64,000 bases of DNA, taken from positions 17,787,514 through 17,851,513 of the forward strand of contig NC_056050.1 of assembly GCF_004379255.2 (NCBI RefSeq), given 5' to 3'. This document shows, piece after piece, positions 45,345-57,751 of this stretch. A model generated the notes under the pieces. It was given only the letters and a program-made list of their open reading frames with translations, had not been told where the DNA came from and did not search any database. This DNA is from Salvia splendens (taxonomy: Eukaryota; Streptophyta; Magnoliopsida; Lamiales; Lamiaceae). A program made the translations under genes and the position numbers. Numbering within the stretch: position 1 is the stretch's first letter; each line of letters starts with the position of its first letter.

Positions 45345-46606
45345 TGATAAGTCGTATTCTAGGCCTTGGCTACTGGTCAGTATGATGTGCATATTTGAAC
45401 TTTATCTGCAAAACAAGTTGCTTAAGCGTGCAGGTTGAGTGTTCTAGCCAGTAGGCAAAGCTTCAGATACTTCAGGTGAAAAGGGCGTTAGGACGATTAC
45501 GTACTGACCAGTATACATGCAAAAATGGCTCGAGATAGAGAAGAATGATAGCTGGGACTGATCAATCACAATTAAGGGCAAAGAAGTCATCTCACCGCAA
45601 GGTTTTACCCTAAAATCAAGGGTAAGCCTCCCTATAAAAGGAAGTCACTTGGAGAGAGAAAAGAGATATCTATTTTTCATCATCATCACTCTTAGGTAGA
45701 ATTCTCTCGGTAGTTCAGCCCTTCAGCCCAGTCCAGAGTCTCGTTCCTCGCCACTGCCATGGTCACTTGAAGATTAAGAAGTTCCCAGAGTTCCAGACAT
45801 TCCCATCCAGTCAGCAAGATCGTAGTTAGAAGTTCCATCGCCCGGCAGGGCAAAACACTTTTATTTCGCTTTCGTAGTTAAATTGCTTGTTTTTCCTTAC
45901 GCTGGATCTTTGTTTGATTTTGAATTTCACTGCCTAGAAGTACTTTGTTTGAAGATCCAAACATGTTTTATGCTATGAAGTTGTTTTCTGTTCAGTTTAC
46001 TTCGCCGATCTCTTTTCCTTCTGCCTAGTTAGCTTAGATCTAGAGTTTCCGGTCGTTTTGAGTATCGAATCGTGTGTTTCTAGTTAGTAGTTTATTTCTT
46101 CGAGTTAGCATAATCTGTTTACTTTCATTTCATAGAGGTTTGTTTCATGCAAGGTGCAGTTATGTGTTTCCTGTTCTTTTCCATGCTGATCAGTAGGCGG
46201 GATTTCAGTTTCGATGTTTGATTTTCGATTTGGAATTTTTGATTGTAGATCTGTGTTCGTGAGTTATTAATCTGTGTTTTTGTGGTGCTGAATCTGGTTT
46301 GTTTTCTGATTTAGTTTGTGTTTGTTGAAGAAGATGATGTCCATATCGAAGTTTGGGACCACTTTGCTTTTTAGACGTTTTTTGCTTTTTGTCCTTCACC
46401 TTTAGTACACCCTGCAGATCTGTCAGCCTAGTCACCACAACTACCACTTTTTCTCTGTGGGATTTGACCCCTACCTTCACTATACTACCCAGTAGAAGAG
46501 GGTTGAGGATTCTTTGAAAGCAGGTTCTAGGCTAGCGGGGATTCTTATACTGATCAGTAGGATAGATCCTTGCTTGAGCGACACCTACGCAAACCATGCT
46601 CTTTCA
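45345..46606 (+). repeat. Athila-2 3' LTR (228-bp deletion)
   Basis: Same ends as the 5' LTR, but lacks the 228 bp corresponding to 39135-39362. The deletion joins two TCTCTG words (39129-39134 and 39357-39362 in the intact LTR), consistent with loss between short direct repeats. Confidence 0.95.
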
Positions 46607-48246
46607 CCCTTCAAGCACCGGGGGGTATCTTGCAAATGCAGCCCATGATTTTGAGTATGTTTTAAGTATCTCAAAACCCTTACAAGAGCTTTCCCATGCT
46701 CTTTGCTTGGATTACTCGTGTAGCGTGCTAGCTTATTCACGGCGCAAGCAATATCGGGTCTCATACAATTAGTTAAGTACATAATACACCCGATAACCTT
46801 CGCATAATCTTCTTGTGCGATAGGTTCGCCTTTGTTCTTGCTAAGGTGAACATTTATCTCTATAGGCGTCTTAGCCAGCGTGTTGTCATAAGCATTGAAT
46901 CTTTATAGCACTTTCTCCACATAGTGAGATTGTGTTAAGGTGATTCCCTCGGATGTTCTTAGAATCTTCATTCCAAGAATTACATCGGCTAGACCCATGT
47001 CCTTCATGCCAAAATTTCTTTTCAACATGGCTTTAGTTTCGTTAATCATTCGGGTACTACTGCCCATGATTAAGATGTCATCAACGTAGAGACATACTGT
47101 AACATATCCGTTATTAGTATTCTTAATATAGACACACTTGTCACACTCGTTGATTTTAAATCCATTTAATAACATTACATTATCAAATTTTAAGTGCCAT
47201 TGGAGCGGCGCTTGTTTTAATCCATATAAGGACTTAACCAGTTTGCAGACCTTATTTTCTTGTCCAGGTACTACAAAACCTTCAGGTTGTTCCATATAGA
47301 TCTCATCCTCGAGTTCACCATTTAGAAACGCAATTTTTACGTCCATTTGGTGAATCTCAAGATTGTGCAATGCAGCAATCGCAAGAAGCACTCTTATAGA
47401 AGTGATTCTCGTTACATGTGAGTACGTATGAAAGAAGTCATGTCTTTCCTTTTGTTTAAAACCCTTGACTACTAGTCGGGCTTTATATTTATCAACTGTT
47501 CCATCGGCCTTAAATTTCCTTTTAAGGACCCATTTACATCCTAGAGGTTCAGCACCTTCGGGAAGATCAACCAACACCCAAGTGTGGTTTAGCAAAATTG
47601 AGTCAATTTCGCTTTGAACAGCTTCTCTCCAATGCAGCCCGTCTGGGCCTGCATAGGCTACTTTCAAAGACGTTGGTTCTTCATCCAACATGAAGGCAAT
47701 GTAGTCGGGACCAAAGGATTTTGGTGTTCTAACCCTATCGCCTCGTCTCGCTACTGCCTCATTGGGATCAGGCCTGGCACGCTTGCGAGATTTGGGCTCT
47801 TTATCTAATGACTTAGAGCTTGTTATTTCATCCTCAATTCTTGCTTCAGAATTAGATGCTACATTTTCTTGATTTTTACAATGAAATGTATTTTCAAGAA
47901 ATATATCATTTCTTGATTCAATTGTTGTTCCAACAGTCACAGTCGATATCTCAGACTTATGAACAACAAATCTATATGCACTACTGTTAAGTGCATATCC
48001 AATGAAGATACAATCCACCGTTTTAGGTCCGATTGTAACTTCTTTGGGGAAAGGAACAATTACCTTTGCCAAACACCCCCACACTTTGAGGTATTTGTAA
48101 GATGGCTTCCTTCCATTCCACAACTCGTAGGGAATGACATCCTTACCTTTTAGTGGAATTTTATTCAAGATATAGTTAGCTGTCAAAACAGCTTCCCCCC
48201 ACATGTTATGTGGTAATCCTGAACTGAGTAGCAGTGCATTCATCAT
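46607..48246 (-). pseudogene. copia internal 2: integrase C-terminus, reverse transcriptase
   Basis: The main frame 46903-48246 contains [63 protein letters not shown] and YVDDILIMGSS. It stops at 46903 by a nonsense change after YVEKVL. A further piece at 46585-46782 ([20 protein letters not shown]) leads to the Athila-2 junction. It is the best preserved RT of the array; the integrase/RT border that is frameshifted in internal 1 is intact here. Confidence 0.85.
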
Positions 48247-50536
48247 CTATTTTAGAGTTCGATTTTTGCATTCTGCAACACCATTACATTGAGGTGAATA
48301 TGGAGCAGTTGTTTGATGAATTATACCACTTGCGTTGCATAACTCCTCAAACGGGGCTACATATTCGCATCCTCTATCACTTCGAATCATTTTGTTTTTA
48401 CAACCAAGTTGATTCTCAACTTCGTTATTATAATTTTTGAACGCTTCTATTGCTTCATATTTACTTCTTAAAAGATAAATGTAGCAATACCTTGTGCAAT
48501 CATCTATGAAAGTGATAAAGTATTTTTTACCACCTCTAGTTTGCACCATCTTTAAATCACATACATCCGTGTGAATTAATTCAAGGGGTTTTGTGTTTTG
48601 TTAAACCGAGTGAAACGGCAACTTAGTCATTTTTGCTTCAAGACAAATTTCACATTTATCTTGGGTATCCACTTCATTAGCCTTTAGTAAATCTAACTAA
48701 TCTTTTAATGGCTTTTGAATTTACATGTCCCAATCTACAATGCCACAAATTTGAACACTCAGCCAAGTAAGAGGAAGTAGATGCTTTATTATTATTAGCC
48801 AACGGCTTTGCAACACTACGAGTTGCCACACTAAACTTGAAAAGTCCATCGGTTACATAACCTTTTCCGCGTGACTTTCCAAACTTGTACAATACAAACC
48901 TATCAGACTAAAATACAAGTTTAAACCCCTTATTAACTAGTATTGATCCTGACACTAGGTTCTTGCGGATGTCCGGGACATGCAGCACATCCTTCAAAGT
49001 GATAGTGATGCCAGATGTCATCATGAGAATCACGTTGCCAATGCCGAGGACTTCGGAAGATGCTTAATTTACCCATGTTGATCTTCCTTCCTTCAACAGC
49101 AGTGTAGGAGGCAAACTTGCTCCTATCCGAGCAGACATGAGCAGTAGCGCCGGTGTCGATGTACCAACCACCCTTGTTATCAACAAGGTTAACTTCTTCA
49201 GTGACCACAGCAATGAGGTCGTTTTCATCCCAGTCTTTGAATTCCTTGTCAACGACGTGGGCTGCCGGCATCTTCTTCTTGCTGCGGCAGTCTTTGGCAA
49301 AGTGGCCCGCTTTGCCACATTTGTAGCAGTCGCCTTCAAACTTCTTTGCATGCTGCTTTCCCTTTCCTTTTTCATTTGGACGATTTGAGCGAGGGCGTTT
49401 GTTGGAGGGACCGCCCCGCTCCAACAGGTTGGCTTTTGCATCAAAAGAGCCCTTAGCCTTTTGATCATTTTTTCGCACGCCTGCCTCAATGCTCAGCTTC
49501 ACGATCAAGTCTTCAAAAGTCATCTCCTTTCGCTTGTGCTTGAGGTAGCTTTTGAATTCCCTTCAGCTAGGTGGAAGCTTCTCAATGGTTGTGCCCGTTG
49601 TAAAGTTGTCGGGCAACGCCATTCCTTCGGCAGCAAGTTCATGGATGATCACTTGGAACTCCTGAACTTGTTCCATGACTGGTCTTGTATCGACCATTTT
49701 GTAGTCAAGGAACTTAGCTATTACAAACTTCTTATTTCCCGCATTATCACTGCAGTACTTTCTCTCTAGGTTTTCCCACACTTGCCTAGAGGTGTTTACG
49801 ACTGAGTATACATTGTACAAACTATCATCTAAAGCATTTAGAATAAAGTTTTTATAAAGGTAATCTCCTCTGCGCCATGAATCATAGTGGGCCATGACCT
49901 CGATGTTCGTCTCTTGGTCACTTGGCGTGGGCGGCTCGTCTTCTGTGAGGAAGTTCACGACCCCCAATGTTGTCAAGTAGAACAACATCTTTTGGTGCCA
50001 CCTCTTGAAGTCCGAACCTCCAAAATTTGGCGGCTTCTCGGTGGGTGGCATCACTCTTGGTGCCATTGGTGCCGGATTGACCCCATGGAAGGAGCCTATC
50101 CCGTTACTCCCGTAGGAGCCAACAGTTAGGTTGTGCATAGAACCCCCCAAGTTCGTGTTGGGCATAGTGCCCCCCACATTCATGTTGGACATAGTGCCCC
50201 CACATTCGTGTTGATCCTGAAAGATCCAACACTAGTATTGTGCCCGAAGGCACCAACACTCGATCCCTTAAAGGATCCGAAGGAACCACTAAAAGTGGAA
50301 CCAACCGAACCACCAAAGGTGGAACCAGTGGACGCCCCAAAAGGGTTGTCCCAAACCCATGGGACAGTTGATTAAGCGGCTGGGAAGCCAGGGGTCGGCA
50401 TCATCGAGATGGTGGATGCATTGGCAGATGCACCGGTGGATGGAGTGGGAAGAGTGACGGCGGCGTTGGTGGCCGGAACGGTGGATGCGGCAAAGGCCTG
50501 AGTGGTGGCAAAGGTGGTGTTGACGTTTGTCGCCAT
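48247..50536 (-). pseudogene. copia internal 2: gag, zinc knuckle, protease, integrase core
   Basis: Begins at ATG 50536 (MATNVNTT) but has a TCA-to-TAA stop near 50372. The gag core is at 49563-50192, the CCHC knuckle [14 protein letters not shown] near 49290-49335, and protease [18 protein letters not shown] (intact DTG) near 49120-49175. GAG-pre-integrase [16 protein letters not shown] and integrase core pieces at 48247-48549 carry the second Asp and the Glu (VAECKNRTLK). It is broken by stops at about 48247, 48600, 48906 and 49560. Useful as a comparison for the protease lost in internal 1. Confidence 0.8.
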
Positions 50537-50622
50537 TTCCAGCAAAGGTTTAAGTTTCGAAAGTTTTTAATTCATTTTCTGAAAGTCTAAGGTCTTCTGT
50601 AGTGTATATCTCGTCTTGCGAT

Positions 50623-51752
50623 TGTTGGTGATATAGCTATAAAAAACAAAACACTAACCGGGCTTAATATAACTCGAGATAAGACAAATAAAACAGAAAC
50701 GAAAAAATTACAGTGGAAATTCAAAACTGTAAAGATGAACTTAGCCGAGACGAGGAAGGCCTCTTTCCGCAAGACGAGATACACCCCGGTAGTGTTCTCG
50801 GTTTTGGCGTGTCGTCCCCAAAGATAAAACGGCTACGTCTCATTCGTTCCAACACCGCAGTTGGAACGAGCTCCGACGAACTGGAAGAGGAAGAGGGCAG
50901 AGCTTTCGACAGAAAAACAATGCAGAGAGAGGGAGAGAGCTTAGAGAGAGCTTATGCTATTATGCTTGTGAATGTTGTATCCAATGCAGTGGAATGGCTA
51001 GCCTATTTATAGGCCAAGCCAGAATGCAGGGTCAACCAAGCCATGAAGGCTCATCATGGCACATTCATAACCGTCGGCGGTTACAGGCGTGTGGCAGGAG
51101 TGTGCCTTTCGCGTGTGGAGTGTGTAGATTTCTCACGTGGCAGCCGTGACTGTGCCACGCTTGACGATGTGTCAAGCCACTTAGATTGCTGACTCGACGG
51201 TGGTCTAAAAAGATTAGTAATGGTCCAGACCCAAGCCCAAAGACCACCCAAAGACAAATTGCCAAGATCCAAGTCCAAGATCAAGATCGAGATCGAGATC
51301 GGGATCGGGCCCGGACCCGCGGTCCGCGACTACGTGCACGAGCACGAGTACGAGCACGGGCTCAGGCTCGGGCGGGCGGGCGGCGGCGCTCGTGTGCGCG
51401 CGTGTGGGCTCTTTCTCCCATCTTGATCCACTATAATTATTAAGTAACATAAAGTCACTTAATTTAAACACATTAAAAGATGTGTCACTTCTCTAATGTG
51501 GGATAATTAACACTAGTTAATTATTCCCTAAGCTCAAACTTCAAGCTTTAATTAAAAGCTAATTATGCCAAACTTTAATCCACTATTTCCCACTCACCGG
51601 AAATCGGATTAGAGAAAGTGAATATACTACATTTATCTACGTAAAATGTAGATCGACTCTATATCATTTAATTTCACAAAATTAAATGTCTCGTCACATT
51701 TATTGTTTGGTCAAAATCCATTAACCGGGTATATTTAATCCATGATTTTACA
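50623..51752 (-). repeat. copia array LTR-c
   Basis: 1130 bp, TGTTGGTGATATAGC...GATTTTACA. It shares small variants with LTR-b (GAGATAAGAC, GGCAGCCGTGA) where LTR-a and LTR-d agree with each other (GAGAGAAGAC, GGCAGTCGTGA). TATA box on minus at 51004-51011. Confidence 0.9.
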
Positions 51753-54232
51753 ATCTCCCAAATGAGTGGAAATAGCCAAATGCATATGCATGCAGACACA
51801 AGCTCAACCCTCAAGAGGTATATATGCATAAGGATAGGTAGTTGTTGACTTTGAACCCTCCATAGTCGGCACCATCGGATACACAGCCGGCTTAGTAGCG
51901 CGATGCTTTGAACTAATCCCCCACCGCGTGCAACGAGACAATGGTGTTAACGCTTAAACACCTCAACCTCATCCGTTCTTACGTTTTGTGTCCATTGCGG
52001 TCTTGGACACCACTTTGGATTCATAAGTGCGTTTTACTAAGCGACCACACTTCGCACTTACATAGGTGATTTTTAGTCAAGTACCTTGCCATACTTGGTC
52101 TCTTTCAGAACTCCATCTCTTTGAGATCCTTAAGAACCATTAAAAGTCATAGACTTATCATTTACCACTAGGAAAGTTCTCCAACACTCTATTGCTCTTT
52201 AGGGAATAGATATAGTTGAGTGTTTCTCATGAACTCTCATAGCTTAGTTTTCCCATTGAACCAAGTTCTTGGGATCTCCAGTGATCATGGTTGGGTTACC
52301 ACTATGACAATTCTTTAATTTGTGGATTTCAAACCCATTCCCTCTAGCAACTTATTCATTTGATCATGGTTTAACCCTTTTGTTAGCGGTTCCGCTAGAT
52401 TATCTATTGACTTCACATAGTCGATTGTAATCACCCCTGTTGTGATAAAAAGTCTCATGGTGTTATGTCGTCGACGAATGTGTCGAGACTTCCCGATGTA
52501 CAAGCCATTATTCGTCCTTCCAATAGCGGCTTGGCTATCGCAGTGAATCATCACCGGAGGTACAGGTTTAGACCAACATGGAATGTCCTCGAGGAAATTC
52601 TTAAGCCACTCGGCTTCCTCACCAGCTTTGTCTAAAGCTATGAATTCAGATTCCATGGTTGATCGGGCTATACAAGTCTGTTTCATGGATTTCCACGAGA
52701 CAGCAGCACCCCCAATGGTAAAGACATATCCACTAGTGGAAAAGTGAGTCTTTATTTTCGGATATATAGTTTGCATCACAGTAACCTTCAAGCACCGGGG
52801 GGTATCTTGCAAAATGCAGCCCATGATTTTGAGTATGTTTTAAGTATCTCAAAACCCTTACAAGAGCTTTCCAATGCTCTTTGCTTGGATTACTCGTGTA
52901 GCGTGCTAGCTTATTCACGGCGCAAGCAATATCGTGTCTTGTACAATTAGTCAAGTACATAATGCACCCGATAACCTTCGCATAATCTTCTTGTGCGACA
53001 GGTTCGCCTTTGTTCTTGCTAAGGTGAACATTTAGCTCTATAGGAGTCTTAGCCGGCGTGCTGTCATAAGCATTGAATCTTTTTAGCACTTTCTCCACAT
53101 AGTGAGATTGTGTTAAGGTGATTCCATCGGATGTTCTTAGAATCTTCATTCCAAGAATTACATCGGCTAGACCCATGTCCTTCGTGTTAAAATTTCTTTT
53201 CAACATGGCTTTAGTTTTGTTAATCATTCGGGTACTACGGCCCTTGATTAACATGTCATCAACGTAGAGACATACTATAACATATCCGTTATTAGTATTC
53301 TTAATATAGACACACTTGTCACACTCGTTGATTTTAAATCCATTTGATAACATTACATTATCAAATTTTAAGTTCCATTGGAGCGGCGCTTGTTTTAATC
53401 CATATAAGGACTTAACCAGTCTGCAGACCTTATTTTCTTGTCCAGGTACTACAAAACCTTCAGGTTGTTACATATAGTGCTCATCCTCGAGTTCACCATT
53501 TAGAAACGCAGTTTTTACGTACATTTGGTGAATCTCAAGATTGTGCAATGCAGCAATCGCAAGAAGCACTCTTATAGAAGTGATTCTCGTTACAGGTGAG
53601 TACGTATCAAAGAAGTCATGTCCTTTCTTTTGTTTAAAACCCTTGACTACTAGTCGGGCTTTATATTTATCAACTGTTCCATCGGCCTTAAATTTCCTTT
53701 TAAGGACCCATTTACATCCTAGAGGTTTAGCACCTTCGGGAAGATCAACCAACACCCAAGTGTGGTTTAGCAAAATTGAGTCAATTTCGCTTTGAACAGC
53801 TTCTCTCCAATGCAGCCCGTCTGGGCCTGCATAGGCTACTTTCAAAGACGTTGGTTCTTCATCCAACATGAAGGCAATGTAGTCGGGACCAAAGGATTTT
53901 GGTGTTCTAACCCTATTGCCTCGTCTCGCTACTGCCTCATTGGGATCAGGCCTGGCACGCTTGTGAGATTTGGGCTCTTTATCTAATGACTTAGAGCTTG
54001 TTATTTCATCCTCAATTCTTGCTTCAGAATTAGATGCTACATTTTCTTGATTTTTACAATGAAATGTATTTTCAAGAAATATATCATTTCTTGATTCAAT
54101 TGTTGTTCCAACAGTCACAGTCGATATCTCAGACTTATGAACAACAAATCTATATGCACTACTGTTAAGTGCATATCCAATGAAGATACAATCTACCGTT
54201 TTAGGTCCGATTGTAACTGAGTAGCAGTGCAT
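51753..54232 (-). pseudogene. copia internal 3: RNase H, reverse transcriptase, integrase C-terminus
   Basis: RNase H at 52315-52824 is almost clean ([54 protein letters not shown]). The RT palm with [11 protein letters not shown] is at 52733-53353. The RT N-terminus with [19 protein letters not shown] is at 53468-54232. The region is joined abruptly to integrase at 54218 by a deletion of about 190 bp between AACT words. Tyr-to-stop and other changes near 53465 split the RT. Confidence 0.85.
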
Positions 54233-56533
54233 TCATCATCTCTTTTAGAGTTCGATTTTTGCATTCTGTAACACCATTAGATTCAGGTGAATATGGAGCA
54301 GTTGTTTGATGAATTATACCACTTGCGTTGCATAACTCCTCAAACGGGGCTACATATTCACCTCCTCTATCGCTTCGAATCGTTTTGATTTTACAACCAA
54401 GTTGATTCTCAACTTCGTTCTTATAATTTTTGAACGCTTCTTAAAAGATAAATGTAGCAATACCTTGTGCAATCATCTATGAAAGTGATAAAGTATTTTT
54501 TACCACCTCTAGTTTGCACCATCTTTAAATCACATACATCCGTGTGAATTAATTCAAGGGGTTTTGTGCTTCGTTCAACCGAGTGAAACAGAAACTTAGT
54601 CATTTTTGCTTCAAGACAAATTTCACATTTTTCTTGGGTATCCACTTCATTAGCCTTTAGTAAATCTAAATTCACTAATCTTTTAATGGCTTTTGAATTT
54701 ACATGTCCCAATCTACAATGCTACAAATTTGAAAACTCAGTCAAGTAAGAGGAAGTAGATGCTTTATTATTATTAGCCAACGGCTTTACAACACTGCGAG
54801 TTGCCACACTAAGCTTGAAAAGTCCATCGGTTACATAACCTTTTCCGAGTGACTTTCCAAACTTGTACAATACAAACCTATCAGACTCAAATACAAGTTT
54901 AAACCCCTTATTAACTAGTATTGATCCTGACACTAGGTTCTTGCGGATGTCCGGGACATGCAGCACATCCTTTAAAGTGATAGTGACGCCAGACGTCATC
55001 ATGAGAATCACGTTGCCAATGCCGAGGACTTCGGTAGATGCTTGATTCCCCATGTTGATCTTCTTTCCTTCAACAGCAGTGTAGGAGGCAAACTTGTTCC
55101 TATCCGAGCAGACATGAGCAGTAGCGCCGGTGTCGATGTACCAGCCACCCTTGTTATCAACAAGGTTAACTTCTTCAGTGACCACAACAATGAGGTCGTT
55201 TTCTTCCCAGTCTTTGAACTCCTTCTCAACGACATGGGCTGCCGGCTTCTTCTTCTTGCTGCGGCAGTCTTTGGCAAAGTGCCCTTAGCCTTTTGATCGT
55301 TTTTTTGCAAAGTGCCCTTAGCCTTTGCTCCAACAGGTTAGCCTTTGCAAAGTGCCCTTAGCCTTTTGACATAGTCTTTGGCAGTCTTTGGCAAAGTGCC
55401 CTTAGCCTTTGCTCCAACAGGTTGGGTTTTGCATCAAAAGAGCCCTTAGCCTTTTGATCGTTTTTTTGCAAATCTGCCTCAATGCGCAGCTTCACGATCA
55501 AGTCTTTAAAAGTCATCTCTTTTCTCTTGTGCTTGAGGTAGCTTTTGAAGTCCCTCCAGCTAGGAGGAAGCTTCCCAATGGTCGTGCCCGTTGTAAAGTT
55601 GTCGGGCAACGCCATTCCTTCGGCAGCAAGTTCATGGATGATCATTTGGAACTCCTGAACTTGTTCCATGACTGGTCTTGTATCGACCATTTTGTAGTCA
55701 AGGAACTTAGCTATTACAAACTTCTTATTTCCCGCATTATCACTGCGGTACATTCTCTCTAGGTTTTCCCACACTTTCCTAGAGGTGTTTACGACTGAGT
55801 ATACATTGTACAAACTATCATCTAAAGCATTTAGAATAAAATTTTTACAAAGGTAATCTCCTCTGCGCCATGAATCATAGTGGGCCATGACCTCGATGTT
55901 CGTCTCTTGGTCACTTGGCGCGGGAGGCTCGTCTTCTGTGAGGAAGTTCACGACGCCCAATGTTGTCAAGAAGAACAACAACTTTTGGTGCCACCTCTTG
56001 TAGTCCGAACTTCCAAACTTTGGCGGCTTCTCGGTGGGTGGCATCATTCTTGGTGCCATTGGTGCCAGATTGACCCCATGGAAGGAGCCTATCCCATTGC
56101 CCCCGTAGGAGCCAACAATTGGGTTGGGCATAGAACCCCCCAAGTTCGTGTTAGGCATAGTGCCCCCCCCCACATTCGTGTTGGGCATAGTGCCTCCCAC
56201 ATTCGTGTTGATCCCGAAAGATCCAACACTAGTATTGAGCCCGAAGGCACCAACACTCGATCTATTAAAGGATCCGAATGAACCACTAAAAGTGGAACCA
56301 ACCGAACCACCAAAGGTGGAACCAGTGGACGCCCCAAAAGGGTTGTCCCAAACCCATGGGACAATTGATGAAGCGGCTGGGAAGCCAGGGGTCGGCATCA
56401 TCGAGATAGTGGATGCATTGGCAGATGCACCGGTGGATGGAGTGGGAAGAGTGACGGCGGCGTTGGTGGCCGAAACGGTGGATGCGACAGTGGCCGGAGT
56501 GGTGGCAGAGGTGGTGTTGACGTTGGTCGACAT
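54233..56533 (-). pseudogene. copia internal 3: gag, protease, integrase core
   Basis: Begins at ATG 56533 (MSTNVNTT). Gag is open to 55358 (about 391 codons), with the core [20 protein letters not shown]. The zinc knuckle is gone and replaced by a scrambled repeat at about 55279-55440. Protease [18 protein letters not shown] lies in the open frame 54721-55185. GAG-pre-integrase and integrase N-terminus ([18 protein letters not shown]) lie at 54421-54711, with a small deletion near 54441 (integrase core) relative to internal 1. Confidence 0.85.
55279..55450 (-). repeat. scrambled local repeats replacing the gag zinc knuckle
   Basis: The words GGCAAAGTGCCCTTAGCCTT, TTTTGATCGTTTTTTTGCAA and GCTCCAACAGGTTRG recur three to four times in shuffled order, where the other two units have a single copy flanking the CCHC knuckle. 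Looks like repeated template switching or slippage. Confidence 0.8.
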
Positions 56534-56619
56534 TTCCAGCAAAGGTTTAAGTTTCGAAAGTTTTTAATTTGTTTTCTGAAAGTCTAAGGTCTTCTGTAGT
56601 GTATATCTCGTCTTGCGAT

Positions 56620-57676
56620 TGTTGGAGATATAGCTATATAAAACAAAACACTAACCGGGCGTAATACAACCCGAGAGAAGACAAATAAAACAGAAACGAA
56701 AAATTACAGTGGAAATTTAAAACAGTAAAGATGAACTTAGCCGAGTCGAGGAAGGCCTCTTTCCGCAAGACGAGATACGCCCCGGTAGTGTTCTCGGTTT
56801 TGGCGTGTCGTCCCCAAAGATAAAACGGCTACGTCTCGTTCGTTGCAACACCGCAGTTGGAACGAGCTCCAACGAACTGGAAGAGGAAGAGGGCAGAGCT
56901 TTCGACGGAAAACAATGCAGAGAGGGGGAGAGAGCTTATGCTATTATGCTTGTGAATGTTGTATCCAATGCAGTGGAATGGCTAGCCTATTTATAGGCCA
57001 AGCCACCATGCAGGGTCAACCAAGCCATGAAGGGTCATCATGGCACATTCGTAACCGTCGGCGGTTACAGGCGTGTGGCAGGAGTGTGCCTTTCGCGTGT
57101 GGAGCGTGTGGATTTATCACGTGGCAGTCGTGACTATGCCACGCTTGACGATGTGTCAAGCCACTTGGATTGCTGACTCGGCGATGGTCTAAAAAGATTA
57201 GTAATGGTCCAGACCCAAGCCCAAAGACCACCCAAAGACCAATTGTCAAGTCCAAGATCAAGATCAAGATCGGGATCGGGCCTCGGCCCGCGACCGCGAC
57301 ACGGGCTCGGGCGGCGGCGGCGGCGCACGTGGGCGTGCGTGTGGGCTCTTTCACCCTTCTTGATCCACTATAATTATTATGTAACATAAAGTCACTTAAT
57401 TTAAACACATTAAAAGATGTGTCACTTCTCCAATATGGGATAATTAACACTAGTTAATTATTCCCTAAGCTCAAACTTCAAGCTTTAATTAAAAGCTAAT
57501 TATGCCCAACTTTAATCCACTATTTCTCACTCACCGGAAATCGGATTAGAGAAAGTGAATATACTACATTTATCTACGTAAAATATAGATCGATGCTATA
57601 TCATTTAATTTAATAAAATTAAATGTCTCGTCACATTTATTGTTTGGTCAAAATCCATTGAATCCATTATTTTACA
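56620..57676 (-). repeat. copia array LTR-d (right end, 5' LTR)
   Basis: TGTTGGAGATATAGC...CCATTATTTTACA. About 18 bp (ACCGGGCATATTTAATCC region) is missing near its right end (57660). TATA box at 56988-56995. Host DNA (ACTACATC) starts at 57677. Confidence 0.85.
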
Positions 57677-57751
57677 ACTACATCTTAAATATAGAGACAA
57701 CTGCAATAATCGCCCCCACCGCGCTCCTCCATCTTCCTGCTAGAACGAAAA

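Larger units (their letters stand above)
38022..46606 (+). mobile_element. Athila-2: gag-only Athila-like LTR retrotransposon
   Basis: LTRs 38022-39511 (1490 bp) and 45345-46606 (1262 bp) begin TGATAAGTCG and end GCTCTTTCA. Flanks are CCTTT (38017-38021) and CCCTT (46607-46611), one mismatch from a 5-bp duplication; the other copia copies support a CCTTCAAGC target. The primer site sets plus orientation. The interior encodes gag and an ATHILA ORF1-like domain followed by 1.75 kb of non-coding DNA with three stem-loops; no pol motif was seen. About a dozen substitutions separate the LTRs, more than in Athila-1. It lies in the opposite orientation to Athila-1 and is a sister family, not a close copy. 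Confidence 0.9.
13313..57676 (-). mobile_element. tandem copia array: four LTRs, three internal regions, interrupted twice
   Basis: On the minus strand the order from the left is LTR-a (13313-14169), internal 1 (14170-14820 and 31513-35883), LTR-b (35884-36988), internal 2 (36989-38021 and 46607-50622), LTR-c (50623-51752), internal 3 (51753-56619), LTR-d (56620-57676). Each inner LTR is bordered by the gag side of one unit on its left and by the purine-tract/3' side of the next on its right, so LTRs are shared between units. The two gaps are the Athila-1 and Athila-2 insertions. Without them the array is about 19 kb. Internal copies differ at many sites, with separate stops and frameshifts, so the array is older than its insertions. 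All three units are defective. Confidence 0.9.
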
